From positions 1 through 27,023 of the forward strand of contig JAHFZE010000174.1 in assembly GCA_020854785.1 (NCBI GenBank): a DNA stretch of 27,023 bases, read 5' to 3'. This document shows, in pieces, positions 21,225 to 27,023 of this stretch. Below the pieces are notes generated by a model that saw only the letters and a program-made list of their open reading frames with translations, did no database searches and was not told where the DNA came from. This DNA comes from Methanomethylovorans sp. (GTDB taxonomy: Archaea > Halobacteriota > Methanosarcinia > Methanosarcinales > Methanosarcinaceae). The first letter of the stretch is position 1. Every line of letters begins with the position of its first letter. The position numbers were made by a program, and so were the translations under genes.

Positions 21225-21876
21225 GCTCATAGGAGAGATCGTTTTTCTTCTTATTCTCACTTCGATCATACTTACCGGGGTCGCACTTCTGGTCAGCCGG
21301 ATAAGCCTGAACAGGAATGTCTGGCTTGCAGGCTCTTTTGCAGAGGTCCTTGATTTCTTTTATCTGCCCATCAAGTACTTCTTCTATAAGTTCTCTGACC
21401 CCAGGATACTCGACAAATGGATGGTCTCCCTGAAGAACATAGCTCATAGGAACGATTTCAAAAGAACGAAGAACCGTATCATCCTGGCACCCCATTGTAT
21501 GCGTGCCATGGACTGCCCTGCCCATTCCACTGTGAATGGCATACAATGTGTATCATGCGGAAAATGCGTTTTTGAAAGACTTGGCAAGGATGCACAAAAA
21601 TACGGGTATAGACTTTTTATAATTACAGGTTCTTCTTTTGTCAAGCATGTCCTGAAGGACCATAAAATAGACGGTGCTTTGCTCATTGCATGCGACTATG
21701 AACTGAACAAAGTGATGATGGCACTTAAAGGCACAAGGATGATCACCTATGGTGTTCCTATGCTGAATGATGGATGTTTTAATACACAGGTAGACTATAA
21801 TGATATCATCAGAGCCTTTGAGGAGTTCCGGTCACGTGGTGCTGGCGAAGAGCAGCTGATGGTGAGCTTCCGCTAG
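21217..21876 (+). CDS. DUF116 membrane protein, second of a pair
   Basis: The 219-residue protein starts at a GTG inside the end of the first DUF116 gene (TGTGTATAG overlap), which shows translational coupling. It has an N-terminal membrane helix (VFLLILTSIILTGVALLVS) and a DUF116 domain with fewer cysteines than its partner: C94, C100, C111, C114, C117, C159 and C187. The motifs are APHCMRAMDC, CVSCGKC, IACDYELNK and LNDGCFNT. The pair arose by duplication, but the copies have diverged, and the loss of several cysteines in this one suggests different roles within a heteromeric complex. A stem-loop follows the stop. Function is unknown. Confidence 0.85.
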   Translation: MYRLIGEIVFLLILTSIILTGVALLVSRISLNRNVWLAGSFAEVLDFFYLPIKYFFYKFSDPRILDKWMVSLKNIAHRNDFKRTKNRIILAPHCMRAMDCPAHSTVNGIQCVSCGKCVFERLGKDAQKYGYRLFIITGSSFVKHVLKDHKIDGALLIACDYELNKVMMALKGTRMITYGVPMLNDGCFNTQVDYNDIIRAFEEFRSRGAGEEQLMVSFR

Positions 21877-21878
21877 TG

Positions 21879-21901
21879 GATCATCTTCACTGGAGATGAT
21901 C
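21879..21901 (+). terminator. Stem-loop after the DUF116 pair
   Basis: GATCATCT (21879-21886) and AGATGATC (21894-21901) form a perfect eight-base stem with a seven-base loop, starting three bases after the stop codon. No T-tract follows, so it may protect the 3' end of the message instead of ending transcription. Confidence 0.4.
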
Positions 21902-21982
21902 GTGATGAAAAGTATGACTGGAATATGTTGTCATTCTGATCAAAGAAGATCGCATATCCTGTAACTATCAGGAGGCTATTTC

Positions 21983-24811
21983 ATGAAAAGAATATACAAA
22001 TACTATCCGGAAGATTTCGGGGAATTAACTGTTAAAGTTATACACATGGATCTTCTTTTTGATGTGTTCGATGATCATACAAAAGTAACCTCGCATCTCA
22101 AATTAAAGACCCTTGACTATCCTATCGATGAGCTTGAAATGAATTGCAAGAAACTGGAGCTGCTATCAGTAAGTTGCAGGGAATATGATATTGATCATGA
22201 GTACAGGCAAGATGACGCTATCCTGTTAATAAGGTTCTTACAGACAGTACCTGCGAACACAGAGATCGTCATTGATACCCAGACCATCTGCAGACCTACT
22301 AAGAACATACTGGAAGGCCTCTACTATGATGAAACCCCTGCAGGCGCTCCGCCACAGCAGATCACCCAATGCCAGCAATGGGGATTCCAGAGGATCGTAC
22401 CATGCATAGACGACATGGAAGCAAAATGCACTTACACTACGACCATCATTGCAGATGAGAGATATACCAATCTCATTACCAACGGTGATATTAAAGAACC
22501 GAGGCATTCTGTTGGAAATGGCAGGGACAGGATAGTCTATGACAACTCGGTCACACCGATGGCCCCTTATCTTTTCTTCCTGGGCGTGGGCACCTATGAC
22601 ACGTTCAAAAGAGAGTTCGAATATCCGGATGGACGCACCTTTGACCTGGAACTGCTGGTGCCTCCTGGTTCTGACCCTCGGACAGCCAAGAGAGCTCTCG
22701 ATGTCCTTTCAGATTCTATAATGTGGGTGCATCTTTTTACCGGCAGTCCTGAGCAATATGCACAATTTGACAGACGCAAAGAGATCATGGCTATGGCCAG
22801 GAAAAGGGATCAGCTTAAAGAGGTAAAAGGTGCCGGTGAACAGATCGAAAAGATCAGAGAAGATCTGAAGAAAGCTGTGGGATCGATAAGTACCGGGTAC
22901 AGGTATACAGGCACTGTTTACAGGGAGATCGGCATGCAGAATTCGAATTTCGGCGGTATGGAAAACGTAGGGAACACGACCATCACCACCAATCGCATAA
23001 TGCCCTTCCCTCAGATGACAGACGGTGCTTTTGAGTATATGATAAGGGTGAAGGTCCATGAGTTCTATCACAACCTGAACGGCTCCGAGGTGACCGGAAA
23101 AAGTCCTTTTGAACTATGGCTTAACGAGGCAGTTACCGTCCATATAGAAAGAGGATACCATGCATATCATTTTGGAGAAAACTATAGCCGTCTTCAGGAA
23201 GTACTTGAGTTCCTGGCTCCCGGTTCAGGGACCTTTGCCCTTGACATGGGAGCGGCCTCTATGCCCATCATTCCTGATGGTTTCAATGACCCTGATGACC
23301 TTATCACTGCAGTGACCTATGTCAAAGCCCCGGAATTTGTACGCATGATAGAAGCCCTGATGGGAAAAGAAGAGTTCGTCAAGGCCTTGAATATCTATTT
23401 TTCCAGATACAAACATTCAAATGCTTCGAGCTGGAACTGGATCGAAGTAATGGAAGAGGCTTCTGGCCAGGAATTCAAAGACATGGCAAAGACCTGGTTG
23501 GAACAGATACATTTCCCGCTGGTCCATGTAAGGACTTCCTATGATGCAAATGCCAGGGTCTTTACATTGTTCTTCGAACAGGAAGCCCAGGGAACAGGGA
23601 CATTCTGGGAGTTCCCGGTCCGTGCAGCCCTTGTAGACAAGGAAGGCAACGACCTTGCCGAAGTTATGGAGCGGATGAAGGGCAAGGAGCACAAGATAGT
23701 GATCACTGATGTGGACAGACCCGCTTTCGTATCCCTGAACCGGGGTTATTCTTTCTTTGGGAAAGTGGTGTATGATGCGGGCTATGATGAACTGTTATTA
23801 CAGATAAGAAAAGACAAAGATCTGATAAACCGTTTCATTGCATTCCACAGGATCGTGGATATGGAAAAAATGGCATTGATAGGGGATACCGATCGTCTTC
23901 CCTCCCAGGAGTTCACAGATCTTTACCATGAACTTATCCTGGACCCAGACCTGATGAAGGAAACAGGAGCTCAGTTCCTGACGATCTTTGAATCCGTGGA
24001 GGATGAAACACTAGCACACCGATATCAGTTGTTATATGAGGTCAAGAAAAAGATCATCAAAGCAATAGCAAAAAGACATGAAGGGTCCTTAATATCGCTC
24101 TATCGGTCGTACAATACAACAGGGAACAAAGACCAGGATCATATGAATGAACAGGTCAATGCGATCAAGGACCGGCAGGTAAAGAACTTATGCCTTTCTG
24201 TGCTGTCGACCCTTGATACCCCCGCAGTACAAGATATTATTAAGGAACAGTTTGAAAAAGCCCAGAACGCCACGGATAAATTAAGTGCGTTCAGTTATTA
24301 TCTTGACAGTTCGGCATCTGACAGGATCCAGCTTATGCAGGCATTCCAGAAGGAAGCAGAAGAACACCCCGTAAGCTGGGAAGCTTTCCTGAGAGTTATA
24401 GGAAGTAATAGCAGTGATGATGTATTTGATCTGGTGGGACAGGTTGAAAGATGCGATGCTTTCAGGATAGAACAGGCAAACGACCAGAGAGCTCTTTATG
24501 GTAGTTTTGCATTGAACAGGAAGAGATCTCTGCAAACCGAGAAGGGACGGAGATTGCTGGAAGATATAGTCCTGAGGCTTGCAGAGGTCAATGAGTACAA
24601 TACTGTAAAAATACTCAATGTCCTTGCCAATATAGATAAAATGGAAGAGGAATATCACATACCTCTGGTCGAAATGATGGTCGGTTTCCTGAAAAGGCTC
24701 AGTGAGGACCGTACGCCAAGCGTGTATAACAGGATAAGGAAGATACTGCTCAATACTCCGCAAGCTGTGCAAAGATATGAAGCTATCAACGGAAAAATTG
24801 ACATGGGGTAA
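21983..24811 (+). CDS. M1-family zinc aminopeptidase (aminopeptidase N type)
   Basis: The 942-residue protein starts after a good AGGAGG site. It has an N-terminal beta domain, the exopeptidase motif GGMEN (residues 324-328, usually GAMEN) and the zinc site HEFYH (359-363) with the third ligand Glu382, giving HEXXHX18E. This makes it a gluzincin aminopeptidase that removes N-terminal residues from peptides in the cytosol. The gap between the DVLSDSIMWV helix and GGMEN holds about 60 extra charged residues (about 255-310) predicted to be helical. The C-terminal 400 residues are helical, as in bacterial PepN and leukotriene-A4-hydrolase-like members. It stands alone, 106 bases after the DUF116 pair, probably with its own promoter. 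No signal peptide is seen. Confidence 0.9.
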   Translation: MKRIYKYYPEDFGELTVKVIHMDLLFDVFDDHTKVTSHLKLKTLDYPIDELEMNCKKLELLSVSCREYDIDHEYRQDDAILLIRFLQTVPANTEIVIDTQTICRPTKNILEGLYYDETPAGAPPQQITQCQQWGFQRIVPCIDDMEAKCTYTTTIIADERYTNLITNGDIKEPRHSVGNGRDRIVYDNSVTPMAPYLFFLGVGTYDTFKREFEYPDGRTFDLELLVPPGSDPRTAKRALDVLSDSIMWVHLFTGSPEQYAQFDRRKEIMAMARKRDQLKEVKGAGEQIEKIREDLKKAVGSISTGYRYTGTVYREIGMQNSNFGGMENVGNTTITTNRIMPFPQMTDGAFEYMIRVKVHEFYHNLNGSEVTGKSPFELWLNEAVTVHIERGYHAYHFGENYSRLQEVLEFLAPGSGTFALDMGAASMPIIPDGFNDPDDLITAVTYVKAPEFVRMIEALMGKEEFVKALNIYFSRYKHSNASSWNWIEVMEEASGQEFKDMAKTWLEQIHFPLVHVRTSYDANARVFTLFFEQEAQGTGTFWEFPVRAALVDKEGNDLAEVMERMKGKEHKIVITDVDRPAFVSLNRGYSFFGKVVYDAGYDELLLQIRKDKDLINRFIAFHRIVDMEKMALIGDTDRLPSQEFTDLYHELILDPDLMKETGAQFLTIFESVEDETLAHRYQLLYEVKKKIIKAIAKRHEGSLISLYRSYNTTGNKDQDHMNEQVNAIKDRQVKNLCLSVLSTLDTPAVQDIIKEQFEKAQNATDKLSAFSYYLDSSASDRIQLMQAFQKEAEEHPVSWEAFLRVIGSNSSDDVFDLVGQVERCDAFRIEQANDQRALYGSFALNRKRSLQTEKGRRLLEDIVLRLAEVNEYNTVKILNVLANIDKMEEEYHIPLVEMMVGFLKRLSEDRTPSVYNRIRKILLNTPQAVQRYEAINGKIDMG

Positions 24812-25249
24812 GATCTGGGACCTGCTTACGATATTTTCTGTTTTGTTTGCAGATCCTTGAGAGAACGGCCTTGATATTTTATTTAAGTGCTGGCTGTTTT
24901 CTCTTATTCATATGGATCGTGGATCATCCCCATCCATGTGGCAAAGTCACGACCCATGAGACAATTCACATGTGGGTGGAAAACTTATGTCTTGCTCGTG
25001 AATTACATGGTTGTCATGGATGATGGAAGATAATGAAAATTTAACCAGGGTCCTGTTATATATCATATTTCCTATTATTGATTGTAAGTCCATGTCACAA
25101 AACACTGGGGTCTGATCCATAGACGTGGGATACCTTGTAACTTCCCGGGGTGTCAGTGCAATTATTCTTCTCTCCATTGCTGGCACCCTTGAACTTCTAA
25201 TTTAGCCTTATCTAAGTGTCTGGCACAGGACCATATTAACAAGGATGTT
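24812..25249. other. Gene-free intergenic stretch
   Basis: These 438 bases lie between the aminopeptidase and the convergent small gene. A T-rich tract right after the aminopeptidase stop (24828-24850) may end transcription. A TATA-like TATTTTATTTAAG is at about 24873-24885 with no clear gene behind it. The frames present are short, lack ribosome binding sites and show no family resemblance. A small RNA cannot be excluded. Confidence 0.5.
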
Positions 25250-25534
25250 TCATTCTGGGGGCGATCTAAGTTTCTCTATTTTTGGTATACTTTCTGTGAG
25301 GTCCAATATTATTGATAGACCTGTTTGTTCGGACAACTTTTTTGCATAGCCGATATACGCAATGACGTTGTTCGGGTCATTATGTTCAGTTGACAGTGAA
25401 AAAAAACCATGTGTGGTTATAAGTGAACAGCCTCCCGGATTAGGGCTATATGCAAAATAATCTATACCGTCTGCATTCACCAAACGCAAACTGCTGTCAC
25501 GATCACCTTTTATTCTTATGTATACAGTATACAT
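25250..25534 (-). CDS. Small protein of unknown function
   Basis: The 94-residue protein starts at an ATG with AAGGAGATGA seven bases upstream, a very good ribosome binding site that supports a real gene. It begins MYTVYIRIKGDRDSSLRLVN and has an alternating pattern of short strands (IDYFAYSP, SLITTHGFFSLS), then helices (VIAYIGYAKKLSEQ) and a final strand (LSIILDLTE). A small alpha/beta domain is likely. There are no membrane segments, one Cys and no motif I can assign. It lies alone between two plus-strand genes. The call rests on the ribosome binding site and the even, protein-like composition. Confidence 0.6.
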   Translation of the reverse strand: MYTVYIRIKGDRDSSLRLVNADGIDYFAYSPNPGGCSLITTHGFFSLSTEHNDPNNVIAYIGYAKKLSEQTGLSIILDLTESIPKIEKLRSPPE

Positions 25535-25686
25535 TTGCTCATCTCCTTCTGCACATTCTTATTAGACACTCTTTGCACATCATCGTTTTGTTCCAGCGAG
25601 GAAAACAAACACTGACCATTCTCAACACCATGAAAATAAGATATTGTCAAAACCCATTACATACCATCCGCTAAATTGCAGAAAAA

Positions 25687-25699
25687 TACATATATTTAG
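25687..25699 (+). promoter_or_regulatory. TATA box of the geranylgeranyl-reductase-family gene
   Basis: TACATATATTTAG is centred about 25 bases before a probable transcription start near 25718, leaving a leader of about 45 bases that contains an AGGTGA site before the chosen ATG. Confidence 0.45.
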
Positions 25700-25763
25700 A
25701 AAGAGTCTCTTGATTTAATTTCATGCCTGGAAGCATCACATGGGCAATGAACAGGTGAAGAGG

Positions 25764-26954
25764 ATGGATCATGATGTCATAGTTGTCGGTGGCGGGCCAG
25801 GCGGTGCAATGGCTGCACGGACATGTGCTGAAAAGGGGCTGCAGGTACTCCTTCTGGAAAAGGAAGAAGTACCGCGTTATAAAGCCTGTGGGGGTGCAGT
25901 GTCCTGGAAAGCATTACAGCTCATTGGTCCAATTGATGATGTAAAGCCCCAGTATACATGTTACGGGGCTACGGTCCATTCACCTGCCATGCAGCGGTCA
26001 TCTCACAAGATCAAAGAGCCGGTATCAATACTTATTTTCCGCAATTCTTTTGATCATTTTCTACTAAAACAGGCACAGCACACCGGAGCTGTCATAAATA
26101 CCTGCGAGAAGGTCATCTCGGTAGAAATAACAGATGAACTGGTACATGTTACAACGACAAGAGGAGAACATACTGCAAAAATATTGATCGGGGCCGATGG
26201 CGTGAACAGCACTGTTGCAAGGGAAACAGGCCTGAGAAAAAAATGGGAACCTGAAGGATATGGAATATGCATCGAGACCGAAATAGAACTAAGTCCTGAA
26301 GATGCAGAGAGAGCTGTCCTTGATAAAGAACTGATAGAAGCATATTTCCTTAAAAGCAGGGGATATGGATGGGTATTCCCGAAAGGGAACATAATGTCCA
26401 TTGGTATAGGCCTGTGGAAACCTATTACTATCAAGCCTGCACAGGTATTTGATGATTTTATATCCTTCCTTTCTAAAGAGAGAGGGATAGACCTTGCTGC
26501 ACATATTGATAACAGGTTCATACACAGGGTACCTGTAGGTGGCATTAACAGGAAGACCTATGGGAAAAAAGTTCTTCTTGTAGGAGATGCTGCTGGTTTT
26601 GTGGACCCGTTCCTTGGCGAGGGAATATATTATGCAGTCGCAAGCGGGGTGGCTGCAGGCGAAGTGGCTGCTGAAGCTATCTATAATGGCACTGATCTAT
26701 CCACGTACAGAAAAAGATGTGATGTATTATTTAACAATGATCTGCGTATAGCTTTCAAGTTCGGAAATGCTTTCCATGAACATATAGAGAAGATATTTTA
26801 CCTGTTCGACAAGGATCCTGAACTTTTTAGAATGTATGTGCTTACGGGAAAGGGAGTCTATGGTTACAGGGAATACGTAAAAAGGTCTATGCTGAGAATA
26901 CCCTTCACACTGCTCAGAATAGTAGCAGGCATGTTTAGAACTGCAAAGGAGTGA
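25764..26954 (+). CDS. Geranylgeranyl reductase family flavoprotein
   Basis: The 396-residue protein opens with an FAD-binding Rossmann motif, VIVVGGGPGGAMAARTCAEK, followed by LLLEKEEVPRYKACGGAVS. It then has GADGVNSTVARETG and the second FAD motif GDAAGFVDPFLGEGIYYAV. This is the layout of archaeal geranylgeranyl reductases, which saturate the isoprenoid chains of ether lipids using FAD and a low-potential donor. Related members act on other prenyl chains such as quinone-like carriers, and the exact substrate cannot be told here. The start at 25764 is preferred because AGGTGA lies five bases upstream and gives MDHDVIVVGGG. An in-frame ATG at 25740 adds eight residues. It stands alone with its own TATA box. 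Key motifs and length are normal. Confidence 0.88.
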   Translation: MDHDVIVVGGGPGGAMAARTCAEKGLQVLLLEKEEVPRYKACGGAVSWKALQLIGPIDDVKPQYTCYGATVHSPAMQRSSHKIKEPVSILIFRNSFDHFLLKQAQHTGAVINTCEKVISVEITDELVHVTTTRGEHTAKILIGADGVNSTVARETGLRKKWEPEGYGICIETEIELSPEDAERAVLDKELIEAYFLKSRGYGWVFPKGNIMSIGIGLWKPITIKPAQVFDDFISFLSKERGIDLAAHIDNRFIHRVPVGGINRKTYGKKVLLVGDAAGFVDPFLGEGIYYAVASGVAAGEVAAEAIYNGTDLSTYRKRCDVLFNNDLRIAFKFGNAFHEHIEKIFYLFDKDPELFRMYVLTGKGVYGYREYVKRSMLRIPFTLLRIVAGMFRTAKE

Positions 26955-27023
26955 GGAGAGTAAGCTCCCTTCTGTTACTGTAAAGATCCCTTAAGTGCGT
27001 GGCACTGAAGGAACAGCCAGTGG

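Noticed and set aside
24947..25186. Minus-strand open frame of 79 codons in the intergenic stretch
   Set aside because: It has no ribosome binding site, no TATA box at the right distance and no family resemblance.
26955..27023. Possible terminator hairpin at the right edge
   Set aside because: Only a weak partial inverted repeat (GGAG...CTCC) was seen and the window ends too soon to judge.

Overview
The window looks like a chromosomal segment of a methanogenic archaeon of the Methanosarcinales, probably Methanosarcinaceae. The strongest evidence is the adjacent hdrE and hdrD genes, which encode the membrane heterodisulfide reductase found in methanogens that have cytochromes. Archaeal TATA boxes about 25 bases upstream of start codons, apparently leaderless messages, an archaeosortase-family gene and a geranylgeranyl-reductase-family flavoprotein agree with this. 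Base composition is moderate and no tRNA, rRNA or CRISPR array was seen.

Bases 1-6480 are an accessory region of toxin-antitoxin and mobile-element genes, several of them broken. They include the start of an antitoxin running off the left edge, a frameshifted DUF4143-type ATPase, an intact PIN toxin followed by a UPF0175-like partner, a decayed vapBC pair, an mntA-hepT pair whose HepT has Tyr in place of the catalytic His, a TnpB-only IS1341-type element with hairpin ends, and two tandem ribbon-helix-helix antitoxins followed by a truncated PIN fragment. A non-coding repeat family rich in ACGCAAAG/CTTTGCGT words lies among these genes. One copy supplies the apparent N-terminus of the ATPase.

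Bases 6480-17340 are devoted to the cell envelope. Three paralogous DUF457/YdjM-like membrane proteins stand in tandem, each with its own TATA box close to the start. A polysaccharide flippase follows. It converges on a four-gene minus-strand cluster: a membrane-anchored Ig-like protein, a small Cys-rich secreted protein with a sorting-signal-like C-terminus, a sequon-rich anchored protein, and an archaeosortase with its Cys, Arg and His in place. A plus-strand operon encodes a CPBP protease, an ArnD-like polysaccharide deacetylase and a GT4 glycosyltransferase that seems to start at CTG. A secreted protein follows on the minus strand, with a palindromic operator candidate in its promoter.

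Bases 17600-27000 carry core metabolism: a small siroheme/Fe-S sulfite-reductase-like protein, hdrE-hdrD, two overlapping DUF116 genes, a large M1 aminopeptidase with an unusual internal insertion, a small orphan gene, and a geranylgeranyl-reductase-family enzyme. The most interesting parts are the self-contained archaeosortase cluster, the DUF116 pair behind hdrED, and the eroding toxin-antitoxin island.
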